Positions 29,643 through 38,408 of a DNA stretch of 64,000 nt are shown here, one piece after another. The notes under the pieces are model-generated. The model was not told the DNA's origin. It did not search any database and worked only from the letters and a program-made list of their open reading frames with translations. Position numbers and translations under genes: made by a program. Origin of the DNA: Nannocystis sp. RBIL2 (GTDB lineage: Bacteria > Myxococcota_A > Polyangia > Nannocystales > Nannocystaceae); the NCBI RefSeq assembly GCF_026626745.1, contig NZ_JAPNJW010000001.1:1580001-1644000 (forward strand), in the 5' to 3' direction. The first letter of the stretch is position 1. Each line of letters starts with the position of its first letter.

Positions 29643-30437
29643 TCAGCGCACGTGTTTCGCGGCGGAGCTCTTCTTCGCGGCGCTCTTCTTTTTGACCGGA
29701 GCGGCCTTCTTCTTCGCGGACGCCGACTCCATCGCCTGTCGCGCCTCGGTCTTCTCCCCTCTTCGCAGCGCGAGCGCTGCCGCGATCCACTCCGGCGCAT
29801 AGCTCGACGTGCAGCCTTTCGGAATGGGCCTGTCGTCCCACCGGCCCAGACGCTCGCCGATGGCGATCGCCGCCTCGGTGTACCCCGGCACGTGGAGGCC
29901 GATCCAGACGAGGCAGTAATTGATGCCTTCCTTCACCCGGTACGGAGCCGCCGGCAGCTCTCGCTCGATGCGCGCGAGCGTCGCCTCGACGTCGAGGTCC
30001 TTGGCCAGCCCGCGGGCGATGCGGCCGGCCAGGAGCTTCCACCCGGCCCGGCGCGGCAGCTCCGCGTCACCGTCGATCCAGCGGGTCTGCAGCGCCTCGG
30101 CGACGGGCGCATGCACGAGCACGCGTCCGACCAACTCGTCCACCAGCGTGGGATGAGAGAGCGGCTCGAGCAGCGCGCGCGCCTCCTTCTCCGTGAGCGC
30201 CCCGGGATCGAGCAACATGCAGGCCAAGATCCGGGCCTCATGGTTTCCGCTGGCCCACAGCTCCAGGCCCAGCGCGTGATTCGTCCCCAGCGCTTGCGCG
30301 AGGCCGCGGATCTTCCCCAGCAGCACGCCGAACACATTGTCTCCGGCGCCGTCCCGCACGTACCGCTGCCGCACCTTGTCGTCGCCCTGGGCCTCGAGCT
30401 GCTGCATCACCTGGGAGAGCGTCACCTGCTGCGGCAT
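29643..30437 (-). CDS. DNA alkylation repair (AlkD-like) HEAT-repeat protein
   Basis: 264 residues from ATG 30437, preceded by TAAGGAGG, a near-perfect ribosome site. Paired helices of AlkD type (about 10-225) show L-A-Q-A-L-G-T-N-H-A-L-G-L-E-L-W-A-S-G-N-H-E-A-R-I-L-A, W-I-D-G-D-A-E-L and V-K-E-G-I-N-Y-C-L-V-W-I-G. AlkD removes positively charged alkylated bases. The last 35 residues are a Lys/Ala tail (K-K-K-A-A-P-V-K-K-K-S-A-A-K-K) that would give non-specific DNA binding. Convergent with the hydrolase. Confidence 0.88.
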   Translation of the reverse strand: MPQQVTLSQVMQQLEAQGDDKVRQRYVRDGAGDNVFGVLLGKIRGLAQALGTNHALGLELWASGNHEARILACMLLDPGALTEKEARALLEPLSHPTLVDELVGRVLVHAPVAEALQTRWIDGDAELPRRAGWKLLAGRIARGLAKDLDVEATLARIERELPAAPYRVKEGINYCLVWIGLHVPGYTEAAIAIGERLGRWDDRPIPKGCTSSYAPEWIAAALALRRGEKTEARQAMESASAKKKAAPVKKKSAAKKSSAAKHVR

Positions 30438-30973
30438 GCACGCCTCCTTAGCGGAGGCCATCGCGGCGCGCAAGCGGCGAGGTCACAAGCGATGGGTCGC
30501 GTGCTCCGTCGCCGCCATGAAGCCCGCTGGGCTCGCTACCTCGGACCGCGCTGGGCATGGCGCCGTCGATGCTCACGGGTAGCAGAACCTCGCCCACGGA
30601 CGACCTGCCAGATCACGCTCGAGCGGCTCGACCTCGAGTGGGGCGCGAGGTCGGCTGGACAGGCGGAGCGCTCTTCGTCGCGCGCGTCGATGCCGATGGG
30701 TCGAACCATCGCCGACGAGCGGGCGATCGCCCCGGTCCGCGAGGCCGCCACGCGATCGTCCACGCGCGCTTGCTTGAGAGCACCGACGCTCCGCTGCCAA
30801 CTGGTGTGCCGACGCTGCGCCATGGCAGGCGTCGAAAAGTTGGAGCGTCGCGCACGGTCGCGGTCGCGCCTGGCCGGGGTGGTGGACTAGCACGGCGACC
30901 CCAGCCATGCTCGGCGCGGCTTGAATGGAGCCATCGACCCGTGGCCCCTCGGGACCCGAGAAAGGAAAGCGTC
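30438..30973. other. gene-free stretch before a small peptide gene
   Basis: About 535 bp. All frames are Arg/Ala-rich without ribosome sites. The promoter of the small gene at 30974 should lie near its 3' end, but I cannot name boxes with confidence. Confidence 0.4.
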
Positions 30974-31024
30974 ATGAAGGTAAAGAGCAAGGTCAAGGCC
31001 GGCCCGACCATTGGCATGGCCTGA
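30974..31024 (+). CDS. 16-residue Lys/Val-rich micropeptide
   Basis: ATG at 30974 with AAAGGA eight bases upstream opens 16 codons giving M-K-V-K-S-K-V-K-A-G-P-T-I-G-M-A, then TGA. A strong hairpin follows after 9 bp. Ribosome site, short ORF and terminator make a compact transcription unit. The K-V-K-x-x-V-K-A-G core resembles small cyanobacterial and proteobacterial peptides I recall, but no function can be given. It might also be a leader or chance ORF. Confidence 0.4.
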   Translation: MKVKSKVKAGPTIGMA

Positions 31025-31033
31025 GGCAACCTG

Positions 31034-31059
31034 CGCGGCGCCCCACTCGGGGCGCCGCG
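31034..31059 (+). terminator. terminator after the micropeptide
   Basis: CGCGGCGCCCC (31034-31044) pairs perfectly with GGGGCGCCGCG (31049-31059) around ACTC and is followed by TGTTTC. It is an 11-bp GC stem next to the 3' edge of the leftward DUF3179 fragment, so it may act in both directions. Confidence 0.7.
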
Positions 31060-31065
31060 TGTTTC

Positions 31066-31173
31066 AATATCGGTACCCGGATTGTACGCCCTCCAGTCGA
31101 ACCAACAGTCCGAGAGGACAGCCGCTGCAGGCATGCAAGCCTTGACTTCCGCCTGCAGTCCCTCCACCGCACA
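31066..31173 (-). pseudogene. duplicated C-terminal fragment of the DUF3179 gene
   Basis: The leftward frame gives C-A-V-E-G-L-Q-A-E-V-K-A-C-M...W-F-D-W-R-A-Y-N-P-G-T-D-I. This matches the last 36 or so residues of the intact DUF3179 gene at 32541-33734 (C-A-V-E-G-P-Q-A-E-A-K-V-C-M...W-F-D-W-R-A-Y-N-P-E-T-D-I). The DNA is about three quarters identical by eye. There is no start; it abuts the stop of the hypothetical gene at 31176. It is the residue of a duplication or insertion. Confidence 0.75.
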
Positions 31174-31175
31174 GT

Positions 31176-31661
31176 CTAGCTGAATTTGATGAGGGGGCAC
31201 TTGAGGGCGATCACTCCCCGTTGTTCATTGGGGAGGTCGGAGCGTTCGAAGCCCTCGAAAACCACCGCCGGTGAGGCGTCGCTCGTGTTGATGCTGTAGC
31301 TGAACTTCACCCCGGTGGTGTAGAGCTTCATCGCCGCCACGTCGACCTGGTACACCGCGAATTTCGTCCGCATGACCCCGTGGTTCCGGCCTCGGAGCTC
31401 CCTGGGCTTGTCGTCGATCGTGCCGCGCTCGGCCTTGGCGAAAACAAGCGACGACGCGCTGCCCGCCGGTTGATGATTGTCGATGTTCCACTTCCCGGGT
31501 TTATTCATCCCGACCTCGGTGGCGGGAAAGATGAGCTGGCAGAGTGCCGCCTCGGTCGTACACGTCAGCGTGAAGTCCATCCCGAACTGAAGGTCGGGAC
31601 CGCCCAGATTGCTGAACAGGTTATAAACGATGGTGAACGTTCCTGATGTCTGCTGTGGCAT
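31176..31661 (-). CDS. hypothetical protein, 161 aa
   Basis: ATG at 31661 with AGGT upstream. A soluble beta-rich protein (T-F-T-I-V-Y-N-L-F, F-S-Y-S-I-N-T-S, A-V-V-F-E-G-F) with four cysteines and no signal peptide. GC content and codon bias are lower than neighbours (more A/T third positions). Lower GC and position between two copies of a DUF3179 tail suggest acquired DNA. No family recognised. Confidence 0.6.
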   Translation of the reverse strand: MPQQTSGTFTIVYNLFSNLGGPDLQFGMDFTLTCTTEAALCQLIFPATEVGMNKPGKWNIDNHQPAGSASSLVFAKAERGTIDDKPRELRGRNHGVMRTKFAVYQVDVAAMKLYTTGVKFSYSINTSDASPAVVFEGFERSDLPNEQRGVIALKCPLIKFS

Positions 31662-31826
31662 GCTGTTACCTGGCTACCTTCTGTCTTTGTTGCAGTTGCG
31701 TGGTTCGTACGGACCCGAGGGTTCGCGCGGCCCCGGGTCCTTGACGGTCTCGTTCTAGAGAGGAAGGACCTTCGGCAGCACTCGCGTCCATCGCCCCGGT
31801 CGATCGCCGCTTTCGCGCGGTCGAGG

Positions 31827-32144
31827 CTATTCTGCCAGTTCGACCTGTTGACGGCGGAGACGCCCCACCCCGGCGAGGTCGTTATTCGTCATGTCGAAGT
31901 GCGCGAGGAGGGCGCAGTAGTCCATCCTGTCCAGGCGATTGTCGATCGACGGCACGGTGAGCGTCGGCGACACCCCGGTGTAATCGAGCGTGGCAAACTG
32001 ATAGATGATCGGCCTCTCTCCGCTCGACGGGTCGACGTCCTGGGGAAATTTCAGCGCCGCCTGGGTCATGTCCTGCGTCGTCGGCCTGGGGCCGTAAGAA
32101 CGTTGCGATACACGTAGGTTTCGACTCCAACGACGTGTGCTCAC
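31827..32144 (-). CDS. hypothetical protein or 3' remnant, up to 105 aa
   Basis: The C-terminal 80 residues (M-T-Q-A-A-L-K-F-P-Q-D-V-D onward, then L-D-R-M-D-Y-C-A-L-L-A-H-F-D-M-T-N-N-D-L) have protein-like composition. The first 25 residues are Arg-rich and the start is not supported by a ribosome site, so the true 5' part may be lost. It belongs to the same low-GC segment as the preceding hypothetical gene. Function unknown. Confidence 0.4.
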   Translation of the reverse strand: MSTRRWSRNLRVSQRSYGPRPTTQDMTQAALKFPQDVDPSSGERPIIYQFATLDYTGVSPTLTVPSIDNRLDRMDYCALLAHFDMTNNDLAGVGRLRRQQVELAE

Positions 32145-32540
32145 CGTAGTCGGCCGCGACGTCGCCCGGTAGCCGCCTGAGCGGACAAGGACTGTTTCCC
32201 CGGGTGCAGCAATCGGCGGGCGACGGGCCGCGTGCGCAAAGGGCCGCTGGCGGCCCTGTCACGGTGTCTGCATCTCGCGCGTGCTGCCGTCCCGTCGAAC
32301 GCGCCGGCACGCATGCGCGCGTCAAGCACGCGTTGCCGCGCTCGCCAGACTGAACAGGGGCAGGCGGCGATGCCGTGGGCCACGCGCGAGCTCCCGGTCG
32401 TAGTCGCGGTCTGATTCACTGTGCCCGCGCTCACGCAGTACTTTTTACCACTTTGGTACTCCGCCAGCCCGCGAGGCACATCCCTGCTTACCGGCGTGCC
32501 CCAACTGTCTCATCGCCGCCTGGCTAGCGAGGGCATCGGC
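32145..32540. other. gene-free stretch of possibly foreign DNA
   Basis: About 400 bp with AT-rich patches (for example near 32440-32460) and no convincing gene, RNA or inverted repeat ends. A leftward Arg-rich frame exists but lacks start signals. Confidence 0.35.
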
Positions 32541-33734
32541 TTATCGCCCGTAGATATCGGTCTCCGGGTTATACGCCCGCCAATCGAACCAATAGTCCCA
32601 AAGGACAGGAACTGACGTCATGCACACCTTCGCCTCCGCCTGCGGCCCCTCGACTGCGCAGCCGCGGAAGTCCCACAAGCTCCCCGTCTCCGCGTCGCGG
32701 AGATGTTCGCCATCGGCAGGCGCGAGCAGCAGCGCCTTGCCGTCGACGCGGCGCTCGAACGCCCGCAGCATGCGTCCCCCGCCCGACCACAGCACCACCG
32801 GCACCTCCCCGATCTCGTCGAGGATCACCGGCTCGGCCGCCAGCCGGCTCGCCTCGTACGCCCTCGCCTTGCCTCCGACTGCGACCCCTGCCACGAGCGC
32901 GCGCGGCGGCAGCGGTGAATCACTGGTGTCGACGACAGTGGGCAACTCGTCAATCCCCAGCTCCCAGTCGCGCTCGTAGCTGTCCGAATGGCCAGGTTCC
33001 CCGAGGAGCACCTGGCCCGTCAGCGACTCGGCCCGGAACCGCGCGATCGTCAGCTCGTCGTTGTGGACCCGCTCGAGCTGCGCCCCGCGCATCGGCCCTG
33101 CGACGCATTCGCCGGTGACCTGCTGCCAGAAGCTCCCAGTCTCCTCGTCGCGCATGAGGAAGTTCTGGTTGTGGATCCCCGCGAGGTGGAACGTCAGCGT
33201 CTTGCCCTGGATTGTCCGCGTCCACACCAGACCGGTGTGGCAGAGCGTTCAATATGTCACGACGATCGCCGCGTCTCCCACCACGTCGTTGAGCACATGG
33301 TGATACGCCATCACCTCTACCGGGTATCCGCGCGCCTGCTCGCCCACCCGCACAGCCATCACGATCGCCTCGTCCGGCAGACCCGACTCGCTCGCGGCCG
33401 CGAAGCGTGGGGCCGGCATGGGCGCGAACATCTTTTCGAATACGTTGATGCGCGACAATCCGCCCGCGCCGAGCGTCAGCACCAGCATCGCCACCGCAGC
33501 GATCCGCCGCCACCACCCGCCGGGCCACGCGCGCACCACTGCCGCCACGGCCATGAGACCTGCCCCGAGGAGCAGCCACGGCCCGAAGCGCAGCACCCAC
33601 AGCGCGACTGCCAGCTCGGTCGGCCCCTGCGGCCGGAACGGGCGCATCACCCACAGCGGCGTGATCAGGGTCGCCAGGGCGACGAGCAGCGCGCCGAGAC
33701 CCAGCAGCACGAACGGACGACGATGAGAGGGCAT
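32541..33734 (-). CDS. membrane DUF3179 protein with in-frame TGA: putative selenoprotein
   Basis: Reading through the TGA at 33251-33249 (residue 162) gives 397 residues from ATG 33734. Three transmembrane helices (about 7-30, 42-66, 76-94) precede the DUF3179 domain: Q-A-R-G-Y-P-V-E-V-M-A-Y-H-H-V-L-N-D-V-V-G, then V-V-T-Y-[TGA]-T-L-C-H-T-G-L-V-W. Family members carry Y-C-P-L-C here, so TGA replaces the first Cys and gives U-x-x-C. Downstream, G-I-H-N-Q-N-F-L-M-R-D and G-S-F-W-Q-Q-V-T-G continue the family pattern to the stop. A SECIS-like hairpin follows the TGA. It lies 89 bp after the AhpD-like gene on the same strand, probably one operon. Role likely periplasmic redox; not established. 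Confidence 0.82.
33222..33240 (-). promoter_or_regulatory. putative SECIS hairpin of the DUF3179 gene
   Basis: CCACACC-GGUCU-GGUGUGG is a perfect 7-bp stem with a GGUCU loop, at nt 12-30 counting from the U of UGA. The loop is the same GGUCU found in the E. coli fdhF SECIS, at nearly the same distance. Confidence 0.75.
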
Positions 33735-33823
33735 ACCGGGCAGGTTACACCGCCGCGCACGCCCTGTCTCCCGCTCGCCGCACGTCGCCTCCTCCCCCCA
33801 CACACCCAGACCGGCGTCCCGCC

Positions 33824-34408
33824 TCACCGCTTGCGATCCGGCGCCAGCGGGTCCTCTCCCCATTCGGGTTCGAACTCGCCGCCGAGCCCGTCGACCAGGC
33901 GATTGTAATAATTGAACAGCGCCGTGATCTGCACGATCTGGTGGATCGCCACGTCGTCGAACCCGTGCGCCCGCAGACCCTCGATCCGCGCCGCATCGAT
34001 CGCCCGGCTGTCGCGCGTCAGCGCCACTGCCACGTCGATCATCGCCCGGTCCGCCGGTGACAGGGCAGCGCGATCCGGGTCGCGCTCGAGCGCGTCGGCG
34101 ATGGCGTGGACATCGGGTTGTGCCTCGACCTCGGCCCGGAGGTCGTCGCTGTGCGCGCGCGTTCAATACACGCAGTGATTGGTGCGAGACACCGCCACCG
34201 CGATCATCTCGCGCTGCGCCCGCGACAGCGGCCCGGGGCCGAACATCAGCTCACGATACAGGTCGAGCGACGCCTGCAGGACGCGCGGCTGCACGCTCTG
34301 GATCCGCAGCACGTTGAAGATCTTCCCGGCGCGCGCGAGCGCGGCGCGGTAGATCCGCGCCAGGAGGCCGTCAGCGTGCTCGGGGTCGACGATCCGGATC
34401 CATGCCAT
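33824..34408 (-). CDS. AhpD-like (carboxymuconolactone decarboxylase family) protein with in-frame TGA: putative selenoprotein
   Basis: 194 residues from ATG 34408, reading the TGA at 34165-34163 as residue 82. The helical AhpD-like fold is clear: P-R-V-L-Q-A-S-L-D-L-Y-R-E-L-M-F-G, L-S-R-A-Q-R-E-M-I-A-V-A-V-S-R-T-N-H-C-V-Y-[TGA]-T-R-A-H-S, then L-S-P-A-D-R-A-M-I-D-V-A and the second half H-G-F-D-D-V-A-I-H-Q-I-V. The family motif is C-x-x-C followed by H; here it becomes C-V-Y-U with H86. Such proteins reduce peroxides through this pair. The DUF3179 gene follows, and the phosphoesterase diverges upstream. Confidence 0.83.
34126..34145 (-). promoter_or_regulatory. putative SECIS hairpin of the AhpD-like gene
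   Basis: CGACCUC-CGGGCC-GAGGUCG is a perfect 7-bp stem with a 6-nt G-rich loop at nt 28-33 from the UGA. It is slightly farther away than in the other two genes, but within the range I recall for bacterial SECIS loops. Confidence 0.6.
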
Positions 34409-34527
34409 GCCGGCGACTGTACCGCGATCGGCGCGCCGCGGGGAGGTCCGCGGCGCCGCCTCGCCCATCGAAAGCCGCAAAATCCTTCGTCTCCCGCGAG
34501 GCGCACGGGTCGGGCTATGCTCGGCCC

Positions 34528-35370
34528 GTGCGCCTCGCCTGGGCGACCGACATCCACCTCGACTTCCTCGACGACGGGCAGGTGCGGCGGTTCGCGGCCG
34601 AGCTCGCCGCGCCGCGGGCCGACGCGCTCGTGTTGAGCGGCGACCTCTCGCACGCCGAGACCCTCGAGCATCACCTGCGCCTGCTCGCCCAGGGCGTGCC
34701 GGGGCCCATCTACTTCGTCCTCGGCAACCACGACTACTACGGCAGCTCCGTCGCGGCCGTGCGCGCGGCAGTGCTCGACCTCGGGGCCCGGCGGCCGCGG
34801 CTCTCGTGGCTGCCTGCGGCCGGCGTCGTGCGCCTGACCGATCGGACAGGTCTGATCGGCTGCGACGGCTGGGCCGACGCGCGGGTCGGCAAGCCCGACA
34901 GCACGCCCGTCGTGCTCAACGACTTCTTCCACATCGAGGAGCTTGCGGGCACCCTCGACCCGGTCGCGCGCGCCGACCCGCGGCGGTTCCGCGGCACCAG
35001 CCGCAGCCGCCTGCACGCCGAGCTGCGGGCCCGCGGCGACGCCGAGGCGGCCGCCCTGCGCCCGCTCCTGCGCGACGCCCTGCGCGAGTTCGCCGAGGTC
35101 GTCGTCGTCACCCACGTGCCGCCGTTCGCCGAGGCCTGCTGGCACGAGGGCCGTCACTCGGACGACGACTGGCAGCCCTACTTCACCTGCGCGGCCGTCG
35201 GCGACGCCCTGCGCGAGGCCGCCGCGGCCCGGCCCGACCGCCGCCTCACCGTCCTCTGCGGTCACACCCACGGCGCCGGCGAGGCCCAGATCCTCGCCAA
35301 CCTGACCGTGCTCACCGGCGGCGCCGAGTACCGCCGCCCGGCCCTCCAGCGGGTGCTCGACGTCGCCTGA
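34528..35370 (+). CDS. metallophosphoesterase
   Basis: 280 residues from GTG 34528; upstream in-frame codons overlap the divergent AhpD-like start. Calcineurin-like motifs in order: A-T-D-I-H-L-D (D-x-H), L-S-G-D-L-S (G-D), L-G-N-H-D-Y-Y (G-N-H-D), V-V-V-T-H-V-P-P and C-G-H-T-H-G (G-H-x-H). These bind two metal ions for phosphoester hydrolysis. Length and the insertion between N-H-D and T-H are typical of predicted phosphohydrolases of unknown substrate. Convergent with the Ser/Thr kinase gene. Confidence 0.92.
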   Translation: MRLAWATDIHLDFLDDGQVRRFAAELAAPRADALVLSGDLSHAETLEHHLRLLAQGVPGPIYFVLGNHDYYGSSVAAVRAAVLDLGARRPRLSWLPAAGVVRLTDRTGLIGCDGWADARVGKPDSTPVVLNDFFHIEELAGTLDPVARADPRRFRGTSRSRLHAELRARGDAEAAALRPLLRDALREFAEVVVVTHVPPFAEACWHEGRHSDDDWQPYFTCAAVGDALREAAAARPDRRLTVLCGHTHGAGEAQILANLTVLTGGAEYRRPALQRVLDVA

Positions 35371-35375
35371 CCTGG

Positions 35376-35393
35376 CATGTCCCTCGGGACATG
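35376..35393. terminator. hairpin between convergent phosphoesterase and kinase genes
   Basis: CATGTCCC (35376-35383) and GGGACATG (35386-35393) form a perfect dyad around TC in the 30-bp gap between the two stop codons, suiting a bidirectional terminator. A related TGTCC-TTC-GGGACA element occurs near 39867. Confidence 0.5.
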
Positions 35394-35400
35394 TCCCGAA

Positions 35401-36477
<1,077 letters not shown>

Positions 36478-36594
36478 CAGCCCGCAGCGCGGCTTCGATC
36501 GGGGGCGCGAGCGCCCCCGTGTCTGTCCCGGAAAATAGACTGCTCCCGCGCGCGCGTCACGGCCGGGTCACGCGCGCCCCCGCGCGCCGTGGAC

Positions 36595-36625
36595 TCGTGA
36601 CATTCACCGTGGGGTCGTGACATTC
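36595..36625 (+). promoter_or_regulatory. direct repeat TCGTGACATTC, 20-bp period
   Basis: TCGTGACATTC occurs at 36595-36605 and 36615-36625, two helical turns apart, about 64 bp before the PhoX-like start. Direct repeats on one DNA face suit a dimeric activator. No further copy seen. Confidence 0.45.
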
Positions 36626-36688
36626 GCGCCGAATCATCGGCCGAGACGTCGTTTGTCAGCACTCCGCGCTTTCACCAGGATGCGCGCC

Positions 36689-38341
36689 ATGCGTCCGTAC
36701 GACCCCATGCTCAAGCGTCGCACCTTCCTGCGCGGCGGCGCGGCGATGGCCGCCGCCGCGTCCCTGCCGCTGGTGTTCTCCTATCACCGTACCGCGCGCG
36801 CCGATTACGGCGCGCTCGTCCCCGATCCCGAGGGCCTGCTCGACCTGCCCGCGGGCTTCTCGTACACCATCGTCAGCCAGACCAGCGACGCGATGACCGA
36901 CGGCTATCGCGTGCCCGGAGCGCCGGACGCGATGGGAGCGTTCGCCGGGCCGAACGACACCATCGTCCTGATGCGCAACCACGAGCTCAGCCCCGAGGCC
37001 TCGGACAGCCCGTACGGCCCCGGCCAGGACCCGCCGCCGGAGGCCTACGATCCGGACGCAGTCGGCGGGGTCACGCGCACCGTGCTCGACGGCGACACCC
37101 TCGAGGTCCTCGCCAGCAACCTCGTGCTGGTCGGCACGATCCGCAACTGCGCCGGCGGCCTGTCGCCGTGGGGCTGGCTGAGCTGCGAGGAGAACATGGA
37201 CGACGGCCACGGCTACGTGTTCCTGTGCCGGACCGACGCCGAGACCGTCCAGATGCCGCAGCGGATCGTCGGCTACGGTCGCTGCAATCACGAGGCCGCC
37301 TGCGTCGACCCGGAAACCTTCGTCGCCTACCTCACCGAGGACCGCGCCGACAGCTGTCTTTACCGCTTCGTGCCCGCCGACAAGGCCGATCCGTTCACCG
37401 GCAAGCTGCAGGCGCTCAAGGCCCTCGATCAGGACACTTTCCTCACCACGCTCATGGACGTTTCCGAGACCGTCGAGTGCGAATGGGTCGACATCGACGA
37501 GCCCAACCCCGCCGACGACAGCCTGCGCGAGCAGGCCCAGGACCGCGGCGCCGCGCTGTTCATCCGCGGCGAGGGCATCTGGTTCTTCGAGGGCGCGGTC
37601 TACGTCTGTTCGACCAGCGGCGGCCCGGCGGCAGGCGGCCAGATCTTCAAGCTCGTCGATCGTGAACGCGGCGCCACGCTCGAGCTGCTGGCTCGCTCCG
37701 ACGACAAGGACCTGCTCGACATGCCCGACAACATCTGCGTCGCGCCGTGGGGCGAGGTGTTCATGGCCGAGGACGGCGACGGCGACAACTTCGTCCGCGT
37801 CCTCGCGCCCACCGGCGAGGTCTACGACTTCGCGAGCAACGCCCAGAGCGACAGCGAGTTCGCCGGCGTCTGCTTCTCACCCGACGGCAAGACCCTGTTC
37901 GTCAACATCCAGGGCGACGGCATCACCCTCGCCATTCGCGGCCCGTTCCCCGCGGTCGAGCAGCCCGGCACCACCGGCGACGACAGCGACGGCACCGACA
38001 GCGACGGCACCACCGACAATGCCACCACCGGCGACGGCACCAGCGATGGCCCCGCGCCGACCACTTCGCACGGCAGCGCCGGCGGCACCGAGGGCGACAC
38101 CGGCGATCCGACCACCGGCGACGCGCCGAGCACCGCCGGCACGAATGACAGCACCGGTGAATCGTCGACGACCGGCGACAGCGACGGCGGCGGCGCCCAG
38201 GGCGATCCGGCCGGGTGCAGCTGCGACACGACGCGCGGCGACCCGCTGTCCGACCTCGCGCTCACGGCCGTCGGCGTCGCGGTCCTGCGCGGCATCACCC
38301 GCCCCGCGGCCGTGGACGACCGCGAGCCGGGCGACGCCTGA
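36689..38341 (+). CDS. Tat-exported DUF839/PhoX-like protein with MYXO-CTERM-like tail
   Basis: 550 residues from ATG 36689 (AGGA eight bases before; ATG 36680 and 36707 are alternatives). Twin-arginine signal K-R-R-T-F-L-R-G-G with a hydrophobic stretch to about 38. The body (about 40-430) is PhoX/DUF839-like: R-N-H-E-L, G-G-V-T-R-T-V-L-D, C-A-G-G-L-S-P-W-G-W-L-S-C-E-E, G-R-C-N-H-E-A, Y-L-T-E-D-R-A-D-S, D-M-P-D-N-I and D-G-D-N-F. A Thr/Ser/Gly/Asp linker precedes G-C-S-C, a hydrophobic segment and Arg. PhoX enzymes are Ca/Fe-dependent alkaline phosphatases; the tail would direct surface anchoring. Confidence 0.88.
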   Translation: MRPYDPMLKRRTFLRGGAAMAAAASLPLVFSYHRTARADYGALVPDPEGLLDLPAGFSYTIVSQTSDAMTDGYRVPGAPDAMGAFAGPNDTIVLMRNHELSPEASDSPYGPGQDPPPEAYDPDAVGGVTRTVLDGDTLEVLASNLVLVGTIRNCAGGLSPWGWLSCEENMDDGHGYVFLCRTDAETVQMPQRIVGYGRCNHEAACVDPETFVAYLTEDRADSCLYRFVPADKADPFTGKLQALKALDQDTFLTTLMDVSETVECEWVDIDEPNPADDSLREQAQDRGAALFIRGEGIWFFEGAVYVCSTSGGPAAGGQIFKLVDRERGATLELLARSDDKDLLDMPDNICVAPWGEVFMAEDGDGDNFVRVLAPTGEVYDFASNAQSDSEFAGVCFSPDGKTLFVNIQGDGITLAIRGPFPAVEQPGTTGDDSDGTDSDGTTDNATTGDGTSDGPAPTTSHGSAGGTEGDTGDPTTGDAPSTAGTNDSTGESSTTGDSDGGGAQGDPAGCSCDTTRGDPLSDLALTAVGVAVLRGITRPAAVDDREPGDA

Positions 38342-38408
38342 GCGCAGCATTTCTCTCGACGATCGACCGGGCGGGCTCGGGACCTGCGCCCGAGCCCGCC
38401 CTCGCCGC

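Noticed and set aside
33877..33895. GGTTCGA-type motif suggesting a tRNA
   Set aside because: It lies inside the AhpD-like coding region and no cloverleaf can be drawn.
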